Source: an uncultured Bacteroidota bacterium (lineage in GTDB: Bacteria; Bacteroidota; Bacteroidia; Flavobacteriales; Flavobacteriaceae). From it: DNA of 64,000 bases. This document shows, in pieces, positions 1-9,107 of this stretch. The translations under genes and the position numbers were made by a program. The notes below the pieces were generated by a model. The model worked only from the letters and a program-made list of their open reading frames with translations. It had not been told where the DNA came from and searched no databases. The stretch spans positions 1-64,000 of the forward strand of contig CACORF010000004.1 of the NCBI GenBank assembly GCA_902629505.1, given 5' to 3'. Position 1 is the stretch's first letter; every line of letters begins with the position of its first letter.

Positions 1-54
1 CCTGCTGATGAAGCTCCTGCTGAAGAAGATAGTGATTCTGAAGAAGACAAATAG
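1..54 (+). CDS. rpsP: 30S ribosomal protein S16, C-terminal end (partial)
   Basis: The first 18 codons read an open frame ending PAEEDSDSEEDK and a TAG stop, five bases before rimM. The conserved S16 core lies outside the window, so the call rests on context: rpsP-rimM is a conserved pair, and S16 of Bacteroidota commonly carries an acidic, Ala/Glu-rich C-terminal tail like this one. S16 is a structural protein of the small ribosomal subunit. The acidic tail alone could belong to another protein, hence the moderate confidence. Confidence 0.6.
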   Translation, partial: PADEAPAEEDSDSEEDK

Positions 55-59
55 TTTCT

Positions 60-575
60 ATGAGAGTTAATCATGTAAAAGTTGGAACTGTTGTTTCAAA
101 ACATGGTTATAAGGGTGAAATTAAAATTAATATATCATCATTCAATCTGCATACTTTTCCAGATTTAAAGCATCTTTTTATTGACATAGATGGATGTTTT
201 ATTCCCTTTATGATTGATAAAATAAGATCATTCTCAAAAAATATTTTAATTGTAAAATTAAATGAAATATCCTCTGAACAAAAAGCTGATGAAATCATTC
301 ATAAGAATGTTTTTGCTGATTCTTCTGAAATTAAATCAAAAAAAAGCTCTGGATTCTTTTATGATAATCTAATAAATTTTGATGTTTTTAGAGATTCTAA
401 AAAAATTGGTAAAATTGAAAATATTAACTCAAATTTACCACAACCTGTTTTTGAAGTAATTTATAACACTAGAAAAGTTTTAATTCCTATACATGTGGAT
501 CTAATTAAAGAAATCGACAAAAAAAATAATATTATTTACCTAGATATTCCTGATGGATTATTAGAAATTATTTAA
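60..575 (+). CDS. rimM: Ribosome maturation factor RimM
   Basis: 171 residues, the usual RimM length. The N-terminal RimM domain begins VGTVVSKHGYKGEIKI (about residues 8-23), the family's signature start, and the second half (about 95-170) is the PRC-barrel-like domain, with VLIPIHVDLIKEID and a terminal LDIPDGLLEI typical of the family. RimM binds S19 in the 30S head and assists late 16S rRNA maturation. It follows the S16 frame by five bases, so the two are probably co-transcribed. The ATG at 60 fits the family's N-terminus. Confidence 0.93.
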   Translation: MRVNHVKVGTVVSKHGYKGEIKINISSFNLHTFPDLKHLFIDIDGCFIPFMIDKIRSFSKNILIVKLNEISSEQKADEIIHKNVFADSSEIKSKKSSGFFYDNLINFDVFRDSKKIGKIENINSNLPQPVFEVIYNTRKVLIPIHVDLIKEIDKKNNIIYLDIPDGLLEII

Positions 576-584
576 TTGAATTCA

Positions 585-592
585 TATTTTTG
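585..592 (+). promoter_or_regulatory. Candidate -7 promoter box of the acyl-CoA dehydrogenase gene
   Basis: TATTTTTG matches the Bacteroidota -7 consensus TAnnTTTG and lies 18 bases before the ATG at 611. The last three bases are the TTG used as start codon by the ORF track at 590, so that longer start is probably an artefact. No clear TTG -33 element is visible at the expected spacing. Confidence 0.5.
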
Positions 593-610
593 CAGTATAA
601 GTTCCAAATT

Positions 611-1783
611 ATGCATGACAATTTTACATCTCCAGATTTTTATCAAATTGATGACCTACTTTCTGAAGAACATAAGTTAATAAGAGAGTCCACAAGACAG
701 TGGGTATCTAAATCTGTTTCTCCAATAATTGAGGAATATGCTCAAAAGGCTGAATTCCCAAAACATCTTATAAAAGAGCTTGCAGAAATAGGTGCTTTTG
801 GGCCATATATACCTGAAAAATACGGAGGAGCAGGACTAGACCAGATTAGTTATGGTATTATGATGCAAGAAATTGAGAGAGGTGATAGTGGAATTAGGTC
901 TACAGCATCTGTTCAATCCTCGTTAGTTATGTATCCTATATATAAATTTGGAAGTGAAGATCAAAAAGAAAGGTTTTTACCTAAACTGGCAACTGGTGAA
1001 ATAATGGGATGTTTTGGGCTGACTGAACCTGATCATGGTTCAAATCCAGGTGGTATGATAACTAATTTCAAAGATGATGGTGATCACATAATATTAAATG
1101 GATCCAAAATGTGGATCTCAAACTCTCCATTTGCTGACATAGCTGTGGTATGGGCAAAAGATGAAAATAAAAGAATTCATGGGGTTATTGTTGAAAGAGG
1201 TATGAAAGGCTTCTCAACTCCTGAAACTCATAACAAATGGTCATTAAGAGCCTCTTCTACCGGTGAATTAATTTTTGATAATGTAAGAGTGCCAAAAGAA
1301 AATATTCTCCCAGGAAAGTCTGGACTTGGCGCACCACTTATGTGTCTTGATTCTGCTAGATATGGAATATCATGGGGAGCAATTGGCGTTGCAATGGACT
1401 GTTACAATACAGCACTAAACTATTCACTTGAAAGAGTTCAATTTGGAAAACCTATTGCTGCTAAACAACTTCAACAAAAAAAGTTGGCTGAGATGTTAAC
1501 TGAAATTACAAAAGCTCAATTATTATCTTGGAAATTAGGTAAGCTTAAAAATGATGATAAAGCATCCTCAGCACAAATTTCTCTTGCTAAGAGAAATAAT
1601 GTTGATATGGCAATCAAAATTGCCCGAGATGCTAGGCAAGTTTTGGGTGGAATGGGTATAACAGGAGAGTACAGCATAATGAGACATATGATGAATTTAG
1701 AATCAGTCATAACATATGAAGGGACACATGACATTCACCTACTTATTTTAGGTAATGAAATAACTGGTCACAGCGCATTTTAA
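611..1783 (+). CDS. Acyl-CoA dehydrogenase, glutaryl-CoA dehydrogenase type
   Basis: A flavin-dependent acyl-CoA dehydrogenase of 390 residues from the ATG at 611. The order is helical N-domain, beta domain with GCFGLTEPDHGSNPGGM and MWISNSPFADIAVVWA, and helical C-domain. The catalytic glutamate is in YEGTHDIH near residue 370, and RQVLGGMGITGEY is the FAD-contact segment. GDSGIRSTASVQSSLVM resembles glutaryl-CoA dehydrogenases, which convert glutaryl-CoA to crotonyl-CoA in lysine and tryptophan breakdown; exact substrate is inference. The ORF track starts at a TTG inside a promoter-like box, so the ATG is preferred. It overlaps the convergent TonB receptor by four bases. Confidence 0.87.
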   Translation: MHDNFTSPDFYQIDDLLSEEHKLIRESTRQWVSKSVSPIIEEYAQKAEFPKHLIKELAEIGAFGPYIPEKYGGAGLDQISYGIMMQEIERGDSGIRSTASVQSSLVMYPIYKFGSEDQKERFLPKLATGEIMGCFGLTEPDHGSNPGGMITNFKDDGDHIILNGSKMWISNSPFADIAVVWAKDENKRIHGVIVERGMKGFSTPETHNKWSLRASSTGELIFDNVRVPKENILPGKSGLGAPLMCLDSARYGISWGAIGVAMDCYNTALNYSLERVQFGKPIAAKQLQQKKLAEMLTEITKAQLLSWKLGKLKNDDKASSAQISLAKRNNVDMAIKIARDARQVLGGMGITGEYSIMRHMMNLESVITYEGTHDIHLLILGNEITGHSAF

Positions 1784-4119
1784 AAGTAAAACACAAATCC
1801 AACACTTGGGATAATTGAAGTCCGATTATCACTTTGAACTTCAATTAAACTTCTAGGTATAATTACATTTTGATTACTATCTCTTAAGAGTCCATATTCA
1901 GGGGGGACTGGTATCTCATTTCCTAAAAGATTCTCGGCATCCATATAAAAATTCATTGAAGTCGTCTTAAAATTCCATCTTTTATCAATCCTTAAGTCCA
2001 GCTTCAAGAACTTATCTAAAAAGTAATTACCTAACTGAGAATAGTCAAATACTATTTCAGGGTATGACATATTACTAACTTCTATATTAATTGGAGCATA
2101 TGGTGTTTTGTCAGTATATCTTAGTTTGGAACTTATCTCCCAATTTTTTTTCAATTTATAACCTCCTGTGAATGAGAATAGGTTTCTATTATCCCAGACC
2201 GAGGGCAAATAAATTTTATCAATTCCAGAAAACTTTGAATAAAAGAAAGTATAGGATAAAATACCATAAAAATTATTTTTAAGTTTTTGTTGATATAGAA
2301 GTTCCATACCATATGATTTACCTTTACCAATAGTTAATATTTTTTCATTACCTAAAACTTCAAAATCTCCACCTTTATTTGCTAAAGAGACCATATCTGT
2401 TGATGACACTGGGTAGTTACTATATCTTTTATCAAATAACTCAATAGTGAATCTGGATGACTCAGAATTAATAAACTCAAGTCCAATAACTAAATGATCA
2501 CTTTGTGTATATTTTGAATTTTTATTAGTCAACATATTATTTAAGTCTCTGAATCCAAGTGAAGTATATGTTGGCATTTTATAATATCGACCAGATGTTA
2601 AATTTAGATTCCACTTATTGTTTCTAGATAATGCAAGTGAAAGTGCCAACCTTGGTGATATATTCTCAAAAATTTTATTTTCTGATGTAAAATTATCTTG
2701 ATCTGTTCTTATTCCAAATGATACTGATAATTTATCATTAAAAAATCTTTTTGAAGATTTTAAAAATAAACCGTACTTAAAAAAATCAATATTTGAATTG
2801 TAATTAATATTATAAAATTGAAACAATGTCCTATTTGAATATTTTGATAGTTGAAAATTCCCACCAAATGAAAATTTATAATTCTCAAAACTATTGTTGC
2901 TTATAAATCTTAATTTTATATCCTCTTCAGTTGAAATATTTGAATAAACCTTATTTGTTTTTGAAACATTGTCCTCAAATCTTTCAAAGTTATTTTCAAG
3001 TTTGTTATTACTTAAGGATAAATTAAAAAATCCATTTGAGTTTTTATAAATTCTTTTCCAAGTGACTCCAAAAGTTCTTGACTTTTGATTAGTAATTGGT
3101 ATTTGTTCAATTGTTGATTGATTTTCAAAATCGAATTCATCAGGTTCATTTACTGTCAACTCATCAATTGAGCCGATTCCAATAAAATTTATATAGTTAT
3201 AATTATCAATTTTATGATTTAACTTCATTTGATAATCCCAATAATCAGGAAGAAATGAAAAACCAAAAGCCTTAAAAATAAATTGCAAATAGCTTCTCCT
3301 TAAAGAAAAAATAAAAGAAGTATCTTGATTTACTGGACCATCTAATGTAATCCCTGCCTCACTCGAACCAATTCGAAAGTTTCCTGAAATTCTTTCTTTG
3401 TTAGCCTCTTTTTGAACAAATGATAATACGCCCGACAAGGCATTATCATATTCTGCACCAAAAGAGGAAGTTGAAAGTGTAACATCTTTTATGAAAGATA
3501 TATTTACAAGCCCTACGGGACCTCCTGAACTTCCTTGTGTACTAAAATGATTAATGTTTGGAATTTCAATTCCATCGATATAATAAACTGTTTCATTTGG
3601 ACCTCCACCTCTGATAATTATATCATTTCTAAATCCACCAACTGATGGAGAAATACCAGGTAAACTTTGAATAACTCTGGTAATATCATTATTACCTCCA
3701 GGATAAGTTTCGATTTCAACAGCTGAGAATGTTTGAGTTGACAATGGAGTCTCAATTGATGTTTTAAATGGTGACTCTACTACTATTACTTCATCAAGTT
3801 CTTCAGATGAAGGATTTAATCCATACTGCAAAGACTGGTTCCCTGCTGATTTAACTATGACATTGAATATTGTTTGAGATTTAAACCCTATAAAACTAGC
3901 CTTAACGTTATAACTTGAAGTAGGAATATCATTAATTTCAAAAAGCCCTTCGCTATTGGTTATTGCAAAAAAGTCAGAATCTTCAATTTGAATTGTTGCC
4001 CCTTCAAGATTAAGCCCAGTATCATTGTTAAAAACTTTCCCTGAAATAGTTCCTAAATTTTGAGATTGTAAGTTTAAGGATATAAATAATAAACAAAAAG
4101 TGACAAGCTGCCTTTTCAT
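1780..4119 (-). CDS. TonB-dependent receptor with carboxypeptidase-D-like N-terminal domain
   Basis: 779 residues. A signal peptide (about 1-19, ending LNLQSQ) precedes a carboxypeptidase-regulatory-like domain (about 22-108, GTISGKVFNNDTG). The plug (about 118-230) contains RVIQSLPGISPSVGGFRND and YYIDGIEIPNINHF, and a long beta-barrel ends in FVFYF with a terminal aromatic. Such proteins take up ligands across the outer membrane using TonB-ExbBD energy. There is no SusD partner, so it is not a typical SusC. Its ATG follows the TAA of the isomerase-like gene with no spacer, so the two are probably translated from one message. The ligand is unknown. Confidence 0.9.
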   Translation of the reverse strand: MKRQLVTFCLLFISLNLQSQNLGTISGKVFNNDTGLNLEGATIQIEDSDFFAITNSEGLFEINDIPTSSYNVKASFIGFKSQTIFNVIVKSAGNQSLQYGLNPSSEELDEVIVVESPFKTSIETPLSTQTFSAVEIETYPGGNNDITRVIQSLPGISPSVGGFRNDIIIRGGGPNETVYYIDGIEIPNINHFSTQGSSGGPVGLVNISFIKDVTLSTSSFGAEYDNALSGVLSFVQKEANKERISGNFRIGSSEAGITLDGPVNQDTSFIFSLRRSYLQFIFKAFGFSFLPDYWDYQMKLNHKIDNYNYINFIGIGSIDELTVNEPDEFDFENQSTIEQIPITNQKSRTFGVTWKRIYKNSNGFFNLSLSNNKLENNFERFEDNVSKTNKVYSNISTEEDIKLRFISNNSFENYKFSFGGNFQLSKYSNRTLFQFYNINYNSNIDFFKYGLFLKSSKRFFNDKLSVSFGIRTDQDNFTSENKIFENISPRLALSLALSRNNKWNLNLTSGRYYKMPTYTSLGFRDLNNMLTNKNSKYTQSDHLVIGLEFINSESSRFTIELFDKRYSNYPVSSTDMVSLANKGGDFEVLGNEKILTIGKGKSYGMELLYQQKLKNNFYGILSYTFFYSKFSGIDKIYLPSVWDNRNLFSFTGGYKLKKNWEISSKLRYTDKTPYAPINIEVSNMSYPEIVFDYSQLGNYFLDKFLKLDLRIDKRWNFKTTSMNFYMDAENLLGNEIPVPPEYGLLRDSNQNVIIPRSLIEVQSDNRTSIIPSVGFVFYF

Positions 4120-5037
4120 TTATGAGTTAAGTGCTTTTTTACAATAATCTAGACATCTTTTAACCTCTTTAACTCTATTTGATCCTTCAGGAATTCTATA
4201 TTCAAGTTCTATCGTAGCGGTAAATTTATATGATCTATCCCTCATCAATCTCAAGACTTTATCTATTGGTGTGTCTCCAAATCCCCATATTTGATTGTCA
4301 CTTACACCAGGGTTCGCATATTTACCAAATTGTCTGTCTTTTAAATGTAGACTACATATTTTTTTGTGATTATTCTTTATAAATTCTATTAAAGATTCTT
4401 TTGTATTACCCCTAACGTTTATATAATGTCCAATATCTAGATTTATAAAGTTTCTTTTTGATGATGAAAGAGCATAATCCCAAGCTTGGTCTGTAGCCAT
4501 CTTATTTGACCCAAGATTATTGCTATGTGTATGATAACCTATATTAACTTTGTGTTTTTCAGCAAAATAATTAACTCTATCAATATTCTCATTATCTAAT
4601 AACTCATTTGTTAAAAAATCTGCTCCTAAAGCTTTTGTTGCCCTCATAGCATATTCAATCTCACCATCAGTATTTTTTGAGCTAATACAGTTGGGTTTAA
4701 AAGCAAAAATATTTACACCATTATCATTAAAAAATTTCCTCATACTTTTAAGTTGCCTATTGGACACATTTGATCTCCAATTAGCATGTTGTCTTGTTGA
4801 TCTAGGAATACCTAATGTTTTTTCTACATGATTACCCATCAATTCAATATTATCTAAACCCGAGTCTAAACAATTTTGCAGTATAATATTTGCTTCTTCC
4901 TTACCTGTATTAAACGAATAAGTAATTACCGATATATCAACACCATTTATATCGTTTATTATTGATATAAAATTATAATTAAGAGCTCCTAGAGTAATCA
5001 GGGATGATTTTTTAATAAAACTTCGTCTTGATTTCAT
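4120..5037 (-). CDS. Sugar phosphate isomerase/epimerase-like TIM-barrel protein with Tat-like signal
   Basis: 305 residues from the ATG at 5037. The N-terminus MKSRRSFIKKSSLITLGAL has a twin-arginine motif (SRRSFIK) and a hydrophobic stretch, so export to the periplasm by Tat is likely. The body has xylose-isomerase-like TIM-barrel features: NIELMGNHVEKTLG, NIGYHTHSNNLG, FINLDIGHYINVRGN, ICSLHLKDRQ and TATIELEYRIPEGSN, with His, Asp and Glu residues at the usual metal-binding strands. The ORF track's longer start (5181) adds 48 low-complexity residues that cross the divergent HAD gene, so it is rejected. The substrate is not evident; coupling to the adjacent receptor suggests a sugar or polyol. 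Confidence 0.8.
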   Translation of the reverse strand: MKSRRSFIKKSSLITLGALNYNFISIINDINGVDISVITYSFNTGKEEANIILQNCLDSGLDNIELMGNHVEKTLGIPRSTRQHANWRSNVSNRQLKSMRKFFNDNGVNIFAFKPNCISSKNTDGEIEYAMRATKALGADFLTNELLDNENIDRVNYFAEKHKVNIGYHTHSNNLGSNKMATDQAWDYALSSSKRNFINLDIGHYINVRGNTKESLIEFIKNNHKKICSLHLKDRQFGKYANPGVSDNQIWGFGDTPIDKVLRLMRDRSYKFTATIELEYRIPEGSNRVKEVKRCLDYCKKALNS

Positions 5038-5126
5038 TCTAATGTTAATAATTAATATATGTTTTTTTTTAAGTTGATACTTAACTTTAAATATAATTAA
5101 ATACTTTTTTAATATAAGCTTGTAAA

Positions 5127-5771
5127 ATGAAAAAGGGTATAATATTTGATATGGATGGAACAATAGTAGATAGCTTACCATATCATTATAAAGCTTGGAA
5201 AATTTTTTTTAGGGAAAATAAAGTTGAAAATTTTTCTGACAAATTAAAAGATTATAAAGGTGGTGGAACTCTTGATTTAATGACTGCAGTCTATGGTGAC
5301 AAATATTCAAGAAAAGAGTTGAAAATAATGACTGATGATAAAGAGATAATCTTCAGACAAATTTATAAAAACAATGTAGAGCCAATCAAGGGTTTTATGA
5401 AAATGTTTGAGTTTATTAAATCAAAAAAAATTTTAGTAGGACTCGCTAGTAATGCCATTAGAAAGAATGTTAAAATGATTCTAAATGAATTGAAAATATA
5501 TGAAAAGTTTGATAGTATTATTTGTGGAGATGAAGTAAAAAGAGGTAAACCAAATCCTGAGATGTTTGATAAGACTGTTAACAGATTCAAATTGAAAAAA
5601 AAAGAATGTCTAATTTTTGAAGATTCAGTTGAGGGAGTATCAGCCGCGGTTAATTCAAAGGTTGATGTAATTGGCATAACTTCAAGCACCTCCGGAGAGG
5701 TACTTAGAGATAGAGGCTGTAAATTAACTTTGAATGATTATTTAAATTTTGATATATCAACCGTAAAATGA
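5127..5771 (+). CDS. HAD-family hydrolase, beta-phosphoglucomutase/phosphatase-like
   Basis: 214 residues. HAD motif I is FDMDGTIVDS with the nucleophile and acid at D8 and D10. Motif II lies at GLASNA, the conserved lysine at KRGKPNPEMF and motif III at FEDSVEGVSAA. A helical cap sits between motif I and the core (about 16-85), which is subclass I architecture. Such proteins dephosphorylate sugar phosphates or isomerise them through an aspartyl-phosphate; the specific substrate cannot be read from the sequence. It is divergent from the isomerase-like gene, with 89 bases between the two starts, and convergent with the photolyase, six bases apart. Confidence 0.85.
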   Translation: MKKGIIFDMDGTIVDSLPYHYKAWKIFFRENKVENFSDKLKDYKGGGTLDLMTAVYGDKYSRKELKIMTDDKEIIFRQIYKNNVEPIKGFMKMFEFIKSKKILVGLASNAIRKNVKMILNELKIYEKFDSIICGDEVKRGKPNPEMFDKTVNRFKLKKKECLIFEDSVEGVSAAVNSKVDVIGITSSTSGEVLRDRGCKLTLNDYLNFDISTVK

Positions 5772-5777
5772 AATATC

Positions 5778-7226
5778 TTATTTATTGACATGTTTTTCTA
5801 AAATCTTTTTTGCATTAATTTTGCTCTTTGAACTTTTTCTAATCTTCCAAATTTCTTCTGAAGCTTTTTTTCTTGATGTTTCTAAGTCAATAATTGGATA
5901 TGGGTAATCCTTACCTATGAAAAAGTTGTACATTTCTTGTTCAATTTTAGTCATTTTCCAAGGTTCGTGAATATATTCTGAAGGGATAGATTTGAGTTCC
6001 GATACCCATTTTTTTATAAAATCACCTTTTGGGTCTAAATCAATTGAATTTTTTACAGGATTGTATATTCTTACAGTATTAATTCCTGTAACAGCAGATT
6101 GCATCTGGATTTGTGAATAGTGAATGCCAGGTTCATAATCAAGAAATTTCTTAGCTAAATGATGACTAAAATATTTCCAATCTTGCCATAAATTAAATGC
6201 TGCAAATGATACAATCATTGCCCTCATTCTAAAATTAAGGTAACCTGTTTGATCAAGACAGCGCATACATGCATCTACTATTGGTATACCAGTAATACCA
6301 TCTCTCCAATTTGCCAGTAAATTTTTATCATGATTAATTCTTAATGAGTCATAAGCTCTATTAATATTTTTAAACTCCATTGATGGTTCATCGTCAAATT
6401 TTTGCATAAAATGGCATCTCCATTGAAGTCTTGACAAAAAATTCTTGATGTCTCTATTTTTTGATGATTTATTAAAAAACTGAAAAACTTGTCGTGAAGA
6501 TAAATTACCATAAGTTATGTAAGGAGATAACCTACTACACGAAACTCTACTTTCATTAGGTCTACTAATGTTTTTGGTATAGCCAATATGTCTTGATTTT
6601 TGAAAAGATTTTATGTACATCCATGCATATGTTTCTCCTCCTGGTTGGAATTTTTTATCAAATTTACATTTATAGTTAAAAAGTTTTATTGTTGATGGAA
6701 TTTTTACCTTTTGTTTATTTATTGAGTTCAAATCCGTCACTACAATCTCAGATTTCATTTCATCCATCCATTTCTTTTTCCAATTTTTTCTTGATTTTAA
6801 TCCTCTTATTACTCCATTCGTTTTATTTTGTATCCAATTTATATTTTTTCTTCTAAAGAATTTTGCTATTGTTTTATCTCTAGTATAAGTAAGATTATTC
6901 CCTATTTCTTGATATGATAACACATTTTTTATTTTGTATGTTTTTAAAATTTCCTGAAAAAATTCTAGTACCTCACAATTAATGTAAATTATATCCAAAG
7001 AATATTTTTTGAGCCTTTTTTCTATGTCAATTAATGACTCATGGATAAATCTAATATGACGTGGATCAGAATCATTTGAATCTAAAATTGATGGTTCAAA
7101 TATGTAAATAAATAAAGTTGGATTACCTGATTTTGAAACAAATTCAAGTGATTTATTGTCTATTGTTCTAAGGTCTCTCTTAAACCAAACAATATCTAGT
7201 TCAATATATTTTTTTTTTAGGGGCAT
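5778..7226 (-). CDS. Cryptochrome/deoxyribodipyrimidine photolyase family protein
   Basis: 482 residues from the ATG at 7226. The N-terminal alpha/beta antenna domain starts [20 protein letters not shown]. The FAD-binding helical domain contains [60 protein letters not shown] and [20 protein letters not shown], all photolyase signatures. The family repairs UV pyrimidine dimers with blue light or acts as a light sensor; which applies here is not decided. The ORF track start at 7262 reads MWVRFPPEV, which is a translation of the tRNA-Leu T-arm and 3' end, so it is rejected. The gene starts only nine bases after the tRNA. Confidence 0.87.
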   Translation of the reverse strand: MPLKKKYIELDIVWFKRDLRTIDNKSLEFVSKSGNPTLFIYIFEPSILDSNDSDPRHIRFIHESLIDIEKRLKKYSLDIIYINCEVLEFFQEILKTYKIKNVLSYQEIGNNLTYTRDKTIAKFFRRKNINWIQNKTNGVIRGLKSRKNWKKKWMDEMKSEIVVTDLNSINKQKVKIPSTIKLFNYKCKFDKKFQPGGETYAWMYIKSFQKSRHIGYTKNISRPNESRVSCSRLSPYITYGNLSSRQVFQFFNKSSKNRDIKNFLSRLQWRCHFMQKFDDEPSMEFKNINRAYDSLRINHDKNLLANWRDGITGIPIVDACMRCLDQTGYLNFRMRAMIVSFAAFNLWQDWKYFSHHLAKKFLDYEPGIHYSQIQMQSAVTGINTVRIYNPVKNSIDLDPKGDFIKKWVSELKSIPSEYIHEPWKMTKIEQEMYNFFIGKDYPYPIIDLETSRKKASEEIWKIRKSSKSKINAKKILEKHVNK

Positions 7227-7235
7227 AATAATTAG

Positions 7236-7317
7236 TACTTCGGGTGGGAATCGAACCCACACTCCAGAAGGAACTGGATTTTGAATCCAGCGCGTCTACC
7301 AGTTTCGCCACCGAAGC
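7236..7317 (-). tRNA. tRNA-Leu (anticodon CAA)
   Basis: 82 bases on the minus strand. The acceptor GCTTCGG pairs with CCGAAGT (a G-U at the first pair), followed by discriminator A; the next bases are CTA, so CCA is not encoded. The D-arm contains GGCGAAACTGGTAGACGC. The anticodon stem CTGGA/TCCAG encloses TTCAAAA with anticodon CAA. A leucine-type long variable arm (TTCCTTCTGGAGT) and T-arm GTGGGTTCGATTCCCAC follow. It reads UUG codons. Its 3' end lies nine bases before the photolyase ATG. Confidence 0.95.
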
Positions 7318-7326
7318 TAAAGGGCT

Positions 7327-7334
7327 CAAAATTA
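7327..7334 (-). promoter_or_regulatory. Candidate -7 promoter box of tRNA-Leu/photolyase
   Basis: CAAAATTA on the plus strand is TAATTTTG on the minus strand, an exact TAnnTTTG match. It lies nine bases upstream of the first tRNA base. No second box is seen between the tRNA and the photolyase ATG, so this may serve both. No convincing -33 TTG is visible. Confidence 0.5.
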
Positions 7335-7392
7335 AGAAATTCCATTATATTAAATAATTTATAATAAAATTATACTGAACAATAATTATTTA

Positions 7393-7400
7393 TAAATTTG
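7393..7400 (+). promoter_or_regulatory. Candidate -7 promoter box of prs
   Basis: TAAATTTG matches TAnnTTTG and lies 18 bases upstream of the GTG start of prs at 7419. It is divergent from the tRNA-Leu box about 60 bases away. The whole 7318-7418 gap holds only these two boxes and AT-rich spacer. Confidence 0.5.
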
Positions 7401-7418
7401 CACTCCAATTAAATTAAT

Positions 7419-8351
7419 GTGGAAACACCTGTTAAACTATTTTCTTGCACTCAAAGCATGTCTTTGTCTAACCAAATTGCAAAACATTTTGGGCAAGATC
7501 TAGGTAATGTAAATTTTCAGAGATATAATGATGGTGAATTTCAGCCTTCCTTTGAAGAATCTGTTAGAGGATCCAGGGTATTTATAATCGGATCAACAAA
7601 TCCATCATCTGATAATTTAATGGAAATGCTTCTAATGCTTGATGCAGCTAAAAGGGCTTCAGCAAGACATGTTAATGCTGTAATTCCTTATTTTGGTTGG
7701 GCTAGACAAGACAGAAAGGATAAACCTAGAGTCCCAATTGGGGCAAAATTAGTCGCAAAGCTCCTTGAATCAGCTGGAGCATCAAGAATAATTACGATGG
7801 ACTTACATGCTGACCAAATCCAAGGATTTTTTGAAAAGCCTGTTGATCATCTTTATGCTTCATCGATTTTTGTACCATACATAAAATCACTAAATATTAA
7901 TAATTTAACAATAGCATCTCCTGATATGGGTGGATCTAAAAGAGCTTACGCATATTCTAAATTTTTAAATGCAGATGTAGTAATATGTTACAAGCAGAGA
8001 TCAAAAGGTAATGTGATTACTCATATGGAACTAATTGGTGATGTTACAGGTAAAAATGTTATTTTAATTGATGATATGGTTGATACCGCTGGCACATTAA
8101 CAAAAGCTGCAGACTTAATGATTGAGAAAGGTGCTGAATCTGTAATTGCAATTTGTACTCATGCACTTCTTTCTGGAGATGCATATGATAAAATTGAAAA
8201 ATCAAAACTAAAAAAATTAATCACTAGTGATTCAATTGATATAAAGAATAAATCAAAAAAAGTTGAACACCTTACATGCTCTAAAATTTTTGCTGAAGCC
8301 ATGTACAATGTTCATAATAATAAATCAATTGACAAACTATTTATAAACTAA
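7419..8351 (+). CDS. prs: Ribose-phosphate pyrophosphokinase
   Basis: 310 residues, usual length. It makes PRPP from ribose 5-phosphate and ATP for nucleotide, His, Trp and NAD synthesis. Visible signatures are VKLFSCTQS at the N-terminus, [21 protein letters not shown] (the catalytic flexible-loop region), [13 protein letters not shown] and the PRPP-binding loop [20 protein letters not shown]. The start is a GTG at 7419; the frame is closed by a TAA at 7410-7412, so no upstream ATG is possible, and the first internal ATG would delete the conserved KLFSC strand. rplY follows four bases downstream. Confidence 0.95.
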   Translation: METPVKLFSCTQSMSLSNQIAKHFGQDLGNVNFQRYNDGEFQPSFEESVRGSRVFIIGSTNPSSDNLMEMLLMLDAAKRASARHVNAVIPYFGWARQDRKDKPRVPIGAKLVAKLLESAGASRIITMDLHADQIQGFFEKPVDHLYASSIFVPYIKSLNINNLTIASPDMGGSKRAYAYSKFLNADVVICYKQRSKGNVITHMELIGDVTGKNVILIDDMVDTAGTLTKAADLMIEKGAESVIAICTHALLSGDAYDKIEKSKLKKLITSDSIDIKNKSKKVEHLTCSKIFAEAMYNVHNNKSIDKLFIN

Positions 8352-8355
8352 AAAA

Positions 8356-9063
8356 ATGAAATCTATTGAAATAAAAGGCTTAATAAGAGAAGCTACAGGA
8401 AAAACAAGTACAAATTCTGTTAGAAAAGATGGAAATGTTCCATGCGTGTTATATGGTGGAAATGAAATTCTGCATTTCACTGCATCAGAGATAGGTTTCA
8501 AAGATTTAGTCTACACTGCAGCAGCACATACAGTTGTTCTAGATCTTGGAAATAAAAAGAAAAATGCTATTCTCCAAGACATACAATTTCATCCTGTATC
8601 AGATAAAATTCTTCATGCAGACTTCTATGAGCTTCATGATGATAAACCAGTAACAATGGATATACCTGTTGAGCTAAGCGGTTCTGCTCCAGGTGTACTT
8701 AATAGTGGTGGAATATTAACAAGAAATAAAAGAAAATTAAGAGTTAAAGCTCTTCCAGGGAATCTACCAGACTCTCTAAATGTCGATATTTCTGAGCTTG
8801 AACTCGGCGATAAATTTTACACTTCTGAACTTAAAAGCGATGACTATGAATTACTTCATCCAGATAATACGGTAGTTTGCCAAGTTAGAACTTCAAGAGC
8901 TTCCATGGCTTTACCTGAAGATGAAGAAGGAATCGAAGGTGAAGAGGGAGTAGAAGGTGCAGAAGGTGCAGAAGGTGCAGAAGGTTCAGAAGGTAAAGCT
9001 ACTGAAAGTGCTGATGCAAAATCGGAGGCTCCTAAAGAAGAATCTCAAGATTCAAAAGAATAA
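8356..9063 (+). CDS. rplY: 50S ribosomal protein L25/general stress protein Ctc
   Basis: 235 residues. The L25 domain (about 1-95: [53 protein letters not shown]) is followed by the C-terminal TL5/Ctc beta domain (about 98-185). Then comes an acidic repetitive tail of about 50 residues rich in Glu, Gly and Ala ([17 protein letters not shown]). The protein binds 5S rRNA in the large subunit. Long acidic tails are frequent in the Bacteroidota form. The prs-rplY-pth order is common in flavobacteria. Confidence 0.95.
   Translation: MKSIEIKGLIREATGKTSTNSVRKDGNVPCVLYGGNEILHFTASEIGFKDLVYTAAAHTVVLDLGNKKKNAILQDIQFHPVSDKILHADFYELHDDKPVTMDIPVELSGSAPGVLNSGGILTRNKRKLRVKALPGNLPDSLNVDISELELGDKFYTSELKSDDYELLHPDNTVVCQVRTSRASMALPEDEEGIEGEEGVEGAEGAEGAEGSEGKATESADAKSEAPKEESQDSKE
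8953..8994 (+). repeat. 9-bp tandem repeat in the rplY tail
   Basis: About 4.7 copies of GAAGGTGCA (one copy GAAGGTTCA) in frame, encoding repeated Glu-Gly-Ala in the acidic tail of L25. Copy-number change would preserve the frame, so tail length could vary between strains. Confidence 0.85.
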
Positions 9064-9074
9064 TTGTATTTAAT

Positions 9075-9097
9075 TAATCTTAACTTTAATAAGATTA
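9075..9097 (+). terminator. Weak hairpin between rplY and pth
   Basis: TAATCTTA, a seven-base loop (ACTTTAA) and TAAGATTA form a perfect eight-pair but AT-rich stem, followed by only a short run of T (TTTCAG). It could be a weak terminator or processing site between rplY and pth; the lack of a strong U tract argues against efficient termination. Confidence 0.3.
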
Positions 9098-9107
9098 TTT
9101 CAGTTCA

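Noticed and set aside
5038-5181. 48-residue N-terminal extension of the isomerase-like ORF
   Set aside because: Low-complexity sequence that overlaps the divergent HAD gene and would bury the Tat-like signal.
7227-7262. Upstream extension of the photolyase ORF beginning MWVRFPPEV
   Set aside because: It is a translation of the tRNA-Leu T-arm and 3' end, a known gene-calling artefact.
8930-9000. GAAGGTGCA repeat considered as a CRISPR-like or regulatory array
   Set aside because: Units are contiguous, nine bases long and in frame with rplY; it is a coding tandem repeat.
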